From contig JAISOQ010000291.1 in assembly GCA_031275515.1 (NCBI GenBank), forward strand, positions 1 to 6,408: a stretch of DNA of 6,408 nt, written 5' to 3'. This DNA is from Treponema sp. (GTDB lineage Bacteria; Spirochaetota; Spirochaetia; Treponematales; Breznakiellaceae). The notes beneath the pieces were generated by a model. That model saw nothing but the letters and a program-made list of their open reading frames with translations. It was not told the DNA's origin and made no database searches. The position numbers and the translations under genes are program-made. Positions 1-6,370 of the stretch are shown here, in pieces (the first letter of the stretch is position 1; each line of letters opens with the position of its first letter).

Positions 1-212
1 CAGATCCCCTGACCCAGCGCAGTTTTGAGGGGGAATTCAGTTTCCACCACTTGACCCGCCCGGAGGGGGAGGCCCATCCTGTTTTCCGCAGTGATGATCC
101 CCTGTTCCCGCCGGCATTCCTGGTTCATGCAGCCGAAGCAGGCGGCGGAAGCGTCTTGCAGGACGGTTACAAGGTCCCCGGCAACGGACAGGACCCGGCC
201 AGTTTCTTTCAC
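1..212 (-). CDS. RseC/MucC-family protein, N-terminal part (runs off left edge)
   Basis: This is a reading frame of 70 complete codons, open to the window edge, starting at a GTG at 212-210 that overlaps the TGA of the upstream YmdB-like gene in a GTGA junction. A GGAAG lies 7 nt before the GTG and can serve as ribosome binding site. The N-terminus reads VKETGRVLSVAGDLVTV, followed by a cysteine cluster at residues 25, 28 and 33 (CFGC....C), then a stretch ending in LRAGQVVETE. This pattern (small beta domain, clustered cysteines, 'G..V......' turn) matches the cytoplasmic N-terminal domain of RseC/MucC proteins, which in known members is followed by two membrane segments. In E. coli RseC modulates sigma-E signalling and takes part in reducing SoxR together with the Rsx/Rnf complex. 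The membrane segments would lie outside the window, so the call rests on the N-terminus only. Translational coupling to the preceding gene is likely. Confidence 0.62.
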   Translation of the reverse strand, partial: MKETGRVLSVAGDLVTVLQDASAACFGCMNQECRREQGIITAENRMGLPLRAGQVVETEFPLKTALGQGI

Positions 213-1084
213 GGCGCGTCTTCCGAAGCGTCTTCGCCGCCCCCGCCGTTTTCCCCTCCCGCCGCCGCACCGGGGCTGCCGCTGGAAGGCGGTATGGGCA
301 TAGCGGGAACGCTCTGGCGGATACGGAGGATGGAAGCCGCCGTACCATCCGCCTTGAGGTCGAGGAGGACCCCCTGCAATTCGGGGGCATCGTAGGCTTC
401 CCGTGTCCAGTCGGGGATGCCCGAAAGGTATTCCCGGATACGGCCTTCGATTTCGGAACCTCCAACGGAACTGGCGCTGCCGGTACGTCCGGCATCGGTG
501 ATCACGGCGGTTCCGCCGCTCAGGACGGTCTCATCAGCAGTCTGGACCCGGCCGTGGGAACCTATCACTGCGGAGCAGCGGCCATTGGCGGCGGCAAAGA
601 GGGTGCGTTTTTCGGCGGTAGGCCCGGCATGGAAGTTGATGATGATATAAGGGGTTTCCTGGCGAAGCCGTTCCAGCAGAGGGGGGAGCCGGGCCGCGGG
701 GCTGTCTCCGTGCATACGATTAAAACCGCTTTGGCCCAGGAGGACCGCCACCGCTATCTTTGCGTTCCCGGCCTTGTAAATGCGGGAACCATAGCCCGGA
801 GCGGCAGCGTTCAGGTTATCCGGTCGTAATACATACGGAAGGCGGCCAAGGTTTTCGACTAAATCTTTTTTGTAGAAGCAACACTCGCCGGTGGTAAGGA
901 CATCGGCCCCCAGTTTACGCAGATAGGCCGCATGGTTCCGCCCCAGGCCGTTCCCCCCGGTAGCTCCATTGGCGCAGACAATGATAAACGAAGGCTCCCA
1001 TCGCCGTTTCAGTTCAGGCAGCCCCTTTTTTAGGGCATGAATACCGGCTTTTCCGACAATTTCCGCTACATAGAGGATCTTCAC
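209..1084 (-). CDS. YmdB-like metallophosphoesterase homologue with eroded active site
   Basis: The 291-residue product aligns along about 255 residues with the YmdB/TIGR00282 family, cytoplasmic metallophosphoesterases whose B. subtilis member hydrolyses cyclic nucleotides and affects biofilm and motility decisions. Shared landmarks are the MKILYVAEIVGKAG start, the GADVLTTG strand, LRPDN near 87-90, the INFHAGPTAEK block at 149-159 and GSHGRVQTADETVL at 175-188. Against the B. subtilis residues I remember (D8, E39, N40, N67, H68, H150, H175, H177), this protein has E8, N39, G40, E67, C68, H152, H177 and R179. Only two histidines survive, so normal dinuclear metal catalysis is doubtful. The last 25 residues are a low-complexity Gly/Ser/Glu/Asp tail not typical of the family. 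The start is GTG, 14 nt after the TPR gene stop, with only a weak GCGGA upstream; the reading frame is intact, so this is not an obvious pseudogene. Middle gene of a leftward three-gene operon. Confidence 0.82.
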   Translation of the reverse strand: MKILYVAEIVGKAGIHALKKGLPELKRRWEPSFIIVCANGATGGNGLGRNHAAYLRKLGADVLTTGECCFYKKDLVENLGRLPYVLRPDNLNAAAPGYGSRIYKAGNAKIAVAVLLGQSGFNRMHGDSPAARLPPLLERLRQETPYIIINFHAGPTAEKRTLFAAANGRCSAVIGSHGRVQTADETVLSGGTAVITDAGRTGSASSVGGSEIEGRIREYLSGIPDWTREAYDAPELQGVLLDLKADGTAASILRIRQSVPAMPIPPSSGSPGAAAGGENGGGGEDASEDAP

Positions 1085-1098
1085 GTTTTATCCGCTAT

Positions 1099-1650
1099 TT
1101 ATAAACCGCAGCCGGAACGATTGGTATAATTGGACCGGGGGGCCATCTTTGACAGGATACGGCTAAATTCGGAGGCAGCCCGGTAATCCTCCAACTCCCG
1201 GCAGGCGTCCCTCAGATTGTACATAGCGTCGTAGTACATAGGCGCCAGACGTATAGCTTCTTCAAAACAATGCCGCGCTTCCTCGTAACTCCCTTCCGCA
1301 AAGTAAAGAACTCCCAGATTGTTCCAGGTCTTGGGAGAGGCGTCTTCCCGAATCAACGCCGAATGATAACATTCTTCCGCCAGTTCAAACAGTTCCATTT
1401 CGTAATATATCAACCCCATAGAAACCCAGGCGTCTGACATATTATCTTCTATCCCTATGGCCCTCTGAAAGCTGTTCAAAGCCTCCTCGTAATCCCCGGT
1501 CCGCTGCTGGGCTATCCCCAGATTGGTCCAGAGGAAAGGGTTCCCCGGATCCATGATTAATGCTTTCTGGAACAAAGGAATAGCCTCATTTGGCCGGTTT
1601 GCTTCTGTCAGTGCGATTCCCGAATCGTTTAAAAAAGCAGGTGTTTCCAC
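1099..1650 (-). CDS. Tetratricopeptide-repeat (TPR) protein
   Basis: The 183-residue protein is almost entirely TPR. Five 34-residue units can be read, at about residues 6-38, 39-72, 73-106, 107-140 and a weaker one at 141-171. They show the usual small residues at positions 8 and 20 and the 'NLG..Y...G.YEEA...F..AI...P' signature, clearest in units 2 and 4 (WTNLG, WNNLG). There is no signal peptide, membrane segment or enzymatic domain, so it is probably a cytoplasmic protein-binding scaffold; the partner cannot be read from sequence. The start is a GTG preceded by a strong AGGAGG at 1662-1657 with 6-nt spacing. It is the first gene of the leftward operon, 14 nt before the YmdB-like gene. 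The short tail after the last repeat (NYTNRSGCGL) has no recognised motif. Confidence 0.88.
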   Translation of the reverse strand: METPAFLNDSGIALTEANRPNEAIPLFQKALIMDPGNPFLWTNLGIAQQRTGDYEEALNSFQRAIGIEDNMSDAWVSMGLIYYEMELFELAEECYHSALIREDASPKTWNNLGVLYFAEGSYEEARHCFEEAIRLAPMYYDAMYNLRDACRELEDYRAASEFSRILSKMAPRSNYTNRSGCGL

Positions 1651-1656
1651 GTTGCC

Positions 1657-1662
1657 CCTCCT
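1657..1662 (-). promoter_or_regulatory. Strong ribosome binding site of the TPR gene
   Basis: The minus strand reads AGGAGG here, 6 nt before the GTG at 1650-1648. It is the best Shine-Dalgarno match in the window and fixes the non-ATG start of the TPR gene. Its first base also belongs to the left arm of the dyad at 1662-1680, so a protein or hairpin at the dyad could influence translation as well as transcription. Confidence 0.8.
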
Positions 1663-1680
1663 GTTTTAGAGTATAAAACA
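1662..1680. promoter_or_regulatory. Perfect 7-bp inverted repeat, candidate operator
   Basis: TGTTTTA (1662-1668) and TAAAACA (1674-1680) are perfect inverted copies around a 5-bp centre (GAGTA). The dyad sits immediately upstream of the TPR gene ribosome binding site and contains a minus-strand TATACT (1675-1670) that could be a -10 element. This geometry fits a repressor operator on the leftward promoter. An RNA hairpin in the leader is the alternative, but the arms are AT-rich and weak. The regulator is unknown. Confidence 0.45.
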
Positions 1681-1703
1681 TTATCGCAGTGATAACCAGT
1701 ATA
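1670..1703 (-). promoter_or_regulatory. Candidate leftward -10 elements (two TATACT boxes)
   Basis: TATACT occurs on the minus strand at 1675-1670 and again at 1703-1698, inside a 9-bp direct repeat (AGTATAAAA on the plus strand at 1670-1678 and 1698-1706, 28 bp apart). Either could drive the TPR-YmdB-RseC operon, giving a leader of roughly 15 or 40 nt. No good TTGACA-like -35 hexamer is visible at 16-18 bp from either, so the choice is open. Confidence 0.35.
1681..1695. promoter_or_regulatory. Second dyad (TTATC...GATAA) abutting the first
   Basis: TTATCGCAGTGATAA is a 15-bp near-palindrome: six of seven base pairs match around a central A. It directly adjoins the dyad at 1662-1680 and falls between the two leftward TATACT boxes (1675-1670 and 1703-1698). 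It could be a second operator half or a separate site. No known regulator motif is recognised with confidence. Confidence 0.35.
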
Positions 1704-1833
1704 AAAACCCAGCAATTTAACATTTTACGCTATGTATTAGTTGAGGGGGGGAGTTCCCTGTCTGACGATATGGCATAGTATATTTCCGGTATAAATTGCC
1801 ATTTAGATACTATAAAAATAATTTGGAATGTAT

Positions 1834-1839
1834 TATAAT
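1834..1839 (+). promoter_or_regulatory. Candidate -10 box for the cyclase-like/EF-G transcript
   Basis: A perfect TATAAT lies 21 bp before the TTG at 1861, in a strongly AT-rich stretch (1791-1860) that contrasts with the GC-rich coding DNA around it. A transcription start near 1845 would leave a leader of about 15 nt to the TTG or 42 nt to the ATG at 1888. The best -35-like hexamer, TTGCCA at 1796-1801, is too far away, so promoter use is inferred from the -10 match and location only. Confidence 0.4.
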
Positions 1840-1860
1840 CCTTTATCATAAAAATCCATA

Positions 1861-3393
1861 TTGAGTTTTTTGTGGAAAAAGTGGGCTATGAAAGAAATAA
1901 CCGAGTATAGTGAATCAGTTTCAGAGTATGAGTTGTTTTCGTTTTTCTATGACCGGGTGATCCATTATGAGATAGTGACTTTCTCAGCCTTGGTGAAATT
2001 TGCCGAGCCCATCCTGCGGCATCCCCGGACTCATCCGGTTATTCTGAAGGTTTTTGAACTCATCAAGCGCCTCCATTGGGGCTTTTTCTGTGGCATATCC
2101 CCGGTAACCCACAGCCGGCTTTGGCGGGAGCTGGTGCTGCCGGACAAGAGATTTCCCAACGCCGGGGACCTCAAGCGTACCCTTTCCATTTCGAACCTCT
2201 ATGTGGCTATGCTGGACATCCACGGGTATACCAAATTCTGTCAGGATTCCCGGAAGAACCTCTCCATGCTTCATACCCTGGACCGGACCATCAACTCCGA
2301 GATAGCCCGGATTTCCACCCAATGTCAGGCCGTAAGCCAGCGGGAGCGGGGGGATGAAATAGTGGTAGTAGCGGCTTCGGCTACCGACGCTCTGACGGCA
2401 ACCCTCGCCATCATAGACTATTTTGGAAAGACCACTACGGTAAACGATCCCCTGATAAACACCCAGCGTTCAGGGGATGCGGTCATACTGCCTGTTTTTA
2501 AGCTTTCCGCAGGGGTTACCGGGGGGAATACCACAAGCCCCCTCATCATCACAGAACAGGGGAGTCTTTCAGGATTCCTCCTCAATACCGGCGCCCGGCT
2601 CCAGAGCCGGGCCAATGAACTTTCCCCCAAGGAATCCCGGGTGATGATAACCAAACAGGTCCAAATGAATTATCTTAAAGAGAATTCCTCAGACCCCGGT
2701 CCTCTCTTTAAGAGTAAGGCGATCTACTTTCTGGATACCGGGATCATCGAGTTCAAAGGGGTACTCTTGCCTACTTGTGAAGCGGTGTTCAGGCCCGAAG
2801 ACCAGTACAAGGAGCGTTTCAGCAAACAGCTGCTCCGGCTTTTAACGTCGATAAAGGAAAATCTCTGGGAACAGAAAATTTATATGGACCTTATGGAGCT
2901 TCTTTCTCAGGTAGCCCGGGTGATGCCCGATTTTCAGGTCATCCCCCCCGCGCCGATAAACGGGATGCAGACGATTACTAACGTCTCGTTCCAGCAGCTT
3001 TGTAAGATAGGGGCCAGGGCTTATTTACTGGACGAAGACTACGCCCATGCGGTATCCCTCCTGCACTGTTTTATGGACATCATGGAAATGATTCCCCAGT
3101 TTGACCGGCTTATCCTGGGTTACACCCGGGGGATTACCGAAAAGTACGATTTGCTTTTGAAATCCTTTGAAGTTGCCATTGATAAGGAAATTGATGAGAA
3201 GGCAGGCCAGGTTTTCTCCGGGGATCAGTTTAAAACCTATCTGGCGGCCAAGAACGGAACTTCTATCTACGAAAGACTCAAACTCATTGGAAGGAAAAGC
3301 CCGGAGCTTACCAAGAAGAAGGCGCTGTGGTATAATCTTATCAAGATGAATCATGACAAGATGGCTATGACGCTCTATTCAGGAAAGAAATAG
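1861..3393 (+). CDS. Protein with class III nucleotidyl cyclase-like central domain
   Basis: The 510-residue product has a central region (about 110-310) that follows the class III adenylate/guanylate cyclase pattern: YVAMLDIHGYTKF at 114-126 with candidate metal Asp119, RGDEIVVVA at 163-171 with the second candidate Asp165, then FLLNTGARLQSRA at 239-251 with Asn242 and Arg246 at the transition-state positions, and EFKGV at 297-301 with Lys299 at the phosphate-binding position. The base-specifying positions appear to be Arg161 and Ser235 instead of the usual Lys/Asp or Glu/Cys pairs. Residues 1-110 and 320-510 are predominantly helical and unrecognised; 382-405 looks faintly TPR-like. No signal peptide or clear membrane segment is seen. 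Numbering assumes the TTG at 1861. An in-frame TAA at 1849-1851 blocks any longer form, and TTG has no evident ribosome binding site, so the ATG at 1888 (9 residues shorter) is a real alternative. EF-G follows after 11 nt. Cyclase activity is a prediction; it could be a degenerate ligand-binding domain. Confidence 0.7.
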   Translation: MSFLWKKWAMKEITEYSESVSEYELFSFFYDRVIHYEIVTFSALVKFAEPILRHPRTHPVILKVFELIKRLHWGFFCGISPVTHSRLWRELVLPDKRFPNAGDLKRTLSISNLYVAMLDIHGYTKFCQDSRKNLSMLHTLDRTINSEIARISTQCQAVSQRERGDEIVVVAASATDALTATLAIIDYFGKTTTVNDPLINTQRSGDAVILPVFKLSAGVTGGNTTSPLIITEQGSLSGFLLNTGARLQSRANELSPKESRVMITKQVQMNYLKENSSDPGPLFKSKAIYFLDTGIIEFKGVLLPTCEAVFRPEDQYKERFSKQLLRLLTSIKENLWEQKIYMDLMELLSQVARVMPDFQVIPPAPINGMQTITNVSFQQLCKIGARAYLLDEDYAHAVSLLHCFMDIMEMIPQFDRLILGYTRGITEKYDLLLKSFEVAIDKEIDEKAGQVFSGDQFKTYLAAKNGTSIYERLKLIGRKSPELTKKKALWYNLIKMNHDKMAMTLYSGKK

Positions 3394-3404
3394 GACACGC
3401 CTCC

Positions 3405-5462
3405 ATGCTTACCTATATGCGTAACATCGGCATCATGGCCCATATTGATGCCGGGAAGACCACCACGACGGAACGAATTCTGTATTATACCGGTAAAAGC
3501 CACCGTATAGGTGAGGTAGACGACGGCGAAGCCATCATGGACTGGATGGAGCAAGAGCAGGAACGGGGTATAACCATACAGAGCGCCGCTACTACTACCT
3601 ATTGGAAGCGGCAGAGGGGGGATAAGCCATACCAGATCAACATCATCGACACCCCCGGGCATGTGGACTTTACCGCTGAAGTGGAGCGTTCTCTCCGGGT
3701 CCTCGACGGGGCGGTGACCATCTTCGACGCTGTCCGGGGGGTGGAGCCCCAGACTGAGACGGTGTGGCGTCAGGCGGGGCATTACCATGTGCCTTGTATA
3801 GGCTACGTGAACAAGATGGACCGTATAGGGGCGGACTACTTTCAGGTTCTGGAGGATATTACCGCCAAGCTGGATGTTCCTCTTGCGGTCATCCAGATCC
3901 CCATAGGCCGGGAAAACGGCTTTGAGGGGGTCATAGACCTTATAGATATGCGGGAGATACGCTGGGACGCCTCCACCGAGGGAGAATCTCTTATTTACAG
4001 TCCCATCGCCCCGGAACAGGAAGCCCTGGCCGCCGAATGGCGGGAAAAACTCATCGACGCCCTCTCCCAGGTGTCGGATGCCGTCACCGAGCGCTACCTG
4101 GCCGGACAAGACCCGGAGCCGGATCTTGTCCGGGGCGAACTGCGGAAGGCGGTATTGAAACGGGACCTTCTTCCAATCCTGGCCGGGGCCTCCCGGCGCA
4201 ACATGGGGGTCCAGCCCCTCATCGACGCGGTGGTGGACTACCTTCCCGCTCCGGACGAGGCCGAACCTGCTTTGGGCCATCATGTCAAGAAAGAAGATGA
4301 TGTCCGGATTCTCTGCGATCCCAAGGGGATTCCCCTGGGCCTGGTCTTTAAGATTCAGAACGACCGCGAGGCCGGAAGCCTGTGTTATGTCAGGATGTAT
4401 TCCGGAAGCGTAAAACCCGGCGCGGTGCTCTACAATGTGGGCAAGAAGAAACGGGAACGGGCCAATCGTATCCTGCGTATGCACTCCAATAAATCGGAGC
4501 CCTTGGACGAGCTTGCCGCCGGGGACATAGGCGTTGTCATAGGGATGAAGCTTGCTCAGACCGGGGACACTCTGGGAAGCGAGGGCTGGCCCGTACTCTT
4601 GGAAAAGATGCAGTTTCCCGAGCCGGTCATTTCGATTTCCATAGAGCCGAAAACCATGTCGGAGCAGGAGAAACTCAAGGAAATCCTGGCCATTCTTTCC
4701 CGGGAAGACCCCACCTTTACCATCAAAGAAAACGAAGAAACCGGCCAGCTTATCATTTCCGGCATGGGAGAACTTCACCTGGATGTTCTGGTGACCCGCA
4801 TCCTCAAGGAATACAAAGTGGGCGCCAAGGTGGGCAACCCCCAGGTGACGTACCGGGAATCCGTTTCAAAGCTTGCGGAGAAAGCCGGGACCTTCTCCCG
4901 GGTCATAGCGGGAAAGGAAAACGCCGCCGCCCTGATGGTGAAGGTGGAACCCCTGAACCGGGGAACCGGCAACCGCTATACCTGCGCCGTCAAAACCCGG
5001 GACATCCCGGAGGCTATTTATGGCGCCATAGAACGGGGCGTAAACGGGGCGTTTGCCTCGGGCATAGTTTTGGGTTATCCCTGCATAGATGTGGGGGTCA
5101 CGGTAACGGACATACGCTACTCCGAACTTACAGGCACTGAATTCGCCTTTGAAGCCTGCGCCAGTATGAGCGTGGACGAAGCCTGCCGGGAAGCGGCCCC
5201 CATACTTCTGGAGCCCATCATGGCGGTAGACCTCATTTCTCCCAAGGAGTTCGTGGGGGATGTAATAAGCCTGGTGACGCAGCGGGGAGGCCAGGTATTA
5301 AGCATGGAGTCCAAAAACCAGTTGGACGAAGTGAAAGCCGCCGCTCCTATGGCTAAAATGTTCGGGTTCATGACATCCCTCCGTTCCGTAAGCCAGGGCC
5401 GGGCCACGTTCACTATGGAGTTTTCCCATTTTGAAAAGAAGCCGGAAAAAGGCAACAACTAA
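3405..5462 (+). CDS. fusA: Elongation factor G paralogue (EF-G2 type)
   Basis: The 685-residue product is a full-length translational GTPase with all EF-G domains. G1 is AHIDAGKT (12-19), switch I RGITIQSA (54-61), G3 DTPGH (82-86), G4 NKMD (136-139) and a G5-like AGAS (260-263). Domain II starts near 300, domain III shows GMGELHLDV (453-461), and domain V ends in GRATFTMEFSHF. Domain IV is divergent: the conserved SGGRGQ-containing loop of canonical EF-G is replaced by FSRVIAGKEN at about 497-506, and the tip histidine (E. coli H583) aligns with Ser573. Spirochaetes commonly carry two EF-Gs, and in Borrelia EF-G2 works in ribosome recycling and not in translocation, so this is likely the second paralogue and not the main translocase. 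It may act on ribosomes in the cytoplasm. The ATG has AGGA 9 nt upstream; a second ATG at 3417 would remove four residues. It lies 11 nt after the cyclase-like gene and is probably co-transcribed. Confidence 0.93.
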   Translation: MLTYMRNIGIMAHIDAGKTTTTERILYYTGKSHRIGEVDDGEAIMDWMEQEQERGITIQSAATTTYWKRQRGDKPYQINIIDTPGHVDFTAEVERSLRVLDGAVTIFDAVRGVEPQTETVWRQAGHYHVPCIGYVNKMDRIGADYFQVLEDITAKLDVPLAVIQIPIGRENGFEGVIDLIDMREIRWDASTEGESLIYSPIAPEQEALAAEWREKLIDALSQVSDAVTERYLAGQDPEPDLVRGELRKAVLKRDLLPILAGASRRNMGVQPLIDAVVDYLPAPDEAEPALGHHVKKEDDVRILCDPKGIPLGLVFKIQNDREAGSLCYVRMYSGSVKPGAVLYNVGKKKRERANRILRMHSNKSEPLDELAAGDIGVVIGMKLAQTGDTLGSEGWPVLLEKMQFPEPVISISIEPKTMSEQEKLKEILAILSREDPTFTIKENEETGQLIISGMGELHLDVLVTRILKEYKVGAKVGNPQVTYRESVSKLAEKAGTFSRVIAGKENAAALMVKVEPLNRGTGNRYTCAVKTRDIPEAIYGAIERGVNGAFASGIVLGYPCIDVGVTVTDIRYSELTGTEFAFEACASMSVDEACREAAPILLEPIMAVDLISPKEFVGDVISLVTQRGGQVLSMESKNQLDEVKAAAPMAKMFGFMTSLRSVSQGRATFTMEFSHFEKKPEKGNN

Positions 5463-5559
5463 TCCCTTCAATCTTTAGCTGTTTTATTTGAAAGAAGGAA
5501 GCGCAGCAAAATAGGGGGAACGAGGGATAGCGCCTTCGCCTTACCGGGGATTCTTCATT
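5463..5559. other. Convergent intergenic gap between EF-G and tatD
   Basis: The 97 nt between the two facing stop codons hold no open frame of note and no convincing intrinsic terminator. The best pairing is a short imperfect stem (CTTTAGCTG-like at 5473-5481 with CAGCAAAAT at 5504-5512), with four GC-containing pairs, one mismatch and a 22-nt loop, without a proper U-run. A 6-bp GGGATA/TATCCC pair (5524-5529, 5566-5571) spans a 36-nt loop and reaches into tatD. Termination may depend on Rho or lie elsewhere. Confidence 0.4.
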
Positions 5560-6363
5560 TCAGGGTATCCCAAAAAAGCGGCGGGTGTTTTCCCGTGTTT
5601 CCCGGGCAAGCTGTTCTTCGTCTTTTTCCAGGCACTGTGCGATACTGCGGACGATGTGGCGCAAGAGCCGGGGTTCGTTCCTGCCGCTCCGGAGCTTTTC
5701 ATCCCGGGCAGTTTTTCCCAGGTCCCGGGGAAAGAGGAAGGGCGCGTCCGTCTCTATGAGGAGCCGGTCAGCAGGTATGCGGCGCGCCAGGGAACGGAGG
5801 CGCTGCCCCCGCCTTTCGTCGCATATCCAGCCGGTGATGCCTATGTACGCCCCCAGTTCCAGGTAACGTTCCAGTTCAGCCTCTGTCCCGGTAAAGCAGT
5901 GAACCACCATGTTCGTGACGCCAATGGCGCGGAGGATGGCGGTAAAGTCTTCCGATGCATCCCGTTCATGGAGAAAGAGGGGCAGGCCCAGGTCTACGGC
6001 GAGGGCCGCCTGTTTTTCGAACCATTCCCTCTGGACAGGCCGGGGGGAAAAGTCCCGGTTGTAGTCCAGGCCGCATTCCCCTATGGCAACCACCGCGTCA
6101 TGAGACGCAAGGTCCCTGAGGCCGGTCAGGGTAGAAGCGCCGCAGGTTTTCGCATCATGGGGGTGTACGCCGGCGGTGGCGTAGAGTTTGCCGGGGTGAA
6201 GGGCGGCGTATTCCAGGGCTTTCCGGCTGTCTTCCACGCTGGTCCCGGTGATGATCAGGGGGGAGACCCCCTCCTCCCCGGCAGCCGCCACCACCGCTTC
6301 CCGGTCCCGGTCAAAGGAGGAGTGCATCAGGTTTATGCCTATATCGATTATCGTTTCATTCAT
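5560..6363 (-). CDS. tatD: TatD-family metal-dependent hydrolase
   Basis: The 267-residue protein matches E. coli TatD closely over its whole length (family usual about 260). It starts with DIGINLMHSSF (7-17), where TatD proper has G-x-N in place of the H-x-H of most relatives. Then come TAGVHPHD (63-70), AIGECGLDYNRDFS (93-106) with metal ligand Glu96, LFLHERDA with His132, VVHCFTGT with His155, the GITGWICDERRG block (175-186) and IETDAPFLFPRD with Asp206. These build the TIM-barrel metal site of cytoplasmic TatD nucleases, which act as Mg-dependent 3'-5' exonucleases on DNA and RNA and have been linked to DNA repair. TatD is not part of the Tat export machine despite its name. The ATG has GGAGG 7 nt upstream. 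It is transcribed against the EF-G gene and ends 97 nt from its stop. Confidence 0.95.
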   Translation of the reverse strand: MNETIIDIGINLMHSSFDRDREAVVAAAGEEGVSPLIITGTSVEDSRKALEYAALHPGKLYATAGVHPHDAKTCGASTLTGLRDLASHDAVVAIGECGLDYNRDFSPRPVQREWFEKQAALAVDLGLPLFLHERDASEDFTAILRAIGVTNMVVHCFTGTEAELERYLELGAYIGITGWICDERRGQRLRSLARRIPADRLLIETDAPFLFPRDLGKTARDEKLRSGRNEPRLLRHIVRSIAQCLEKDEEQLARETRENTRRFFGIP

Positions 6364-6370
6364 GATTGAT

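Noticed and set aside
37..495. 152-codon minus-strand frame overlapping the YmdB-like and RseC-like genes
   Set aside because: It overlaps two better supported frames, has an Arg/Pro-rich translation without domains, and would compete with the well-placed GTGA-coupled RseC-like start.
1769..1777. Tiny open frame after the G-rich Shine-Dalgarno-like run at 1743-1752
   Set aside because: The ATG is followed by one codon and a TAG, and the spacing from the G-run is too long for a ribosome binding site.
3375..4778. 467-codon minus-strand open frame opposite the EF-G gene
   Set aside because: It is antisense to a clearly real EF-G and has no recognisable domain. Its length is a by-product of GC-rich codon use on the opposite strand.
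5473..5571. Bidirectional intrinsic terminator between EF-G and tatD
   Set aside because: Candidate stems are short or mismatched with large loops and there is no U-run directly after a GC-rich stem, so I do not call a terminator.
5656..6369. 237-codon plus-strand open frame opposite tatD
   Set aside because: It is antisense to a confidently identified TatD protein, and its translation is low in family-like motifs and rich in Gly/Pro/Arg, as expected of a shadow frame.
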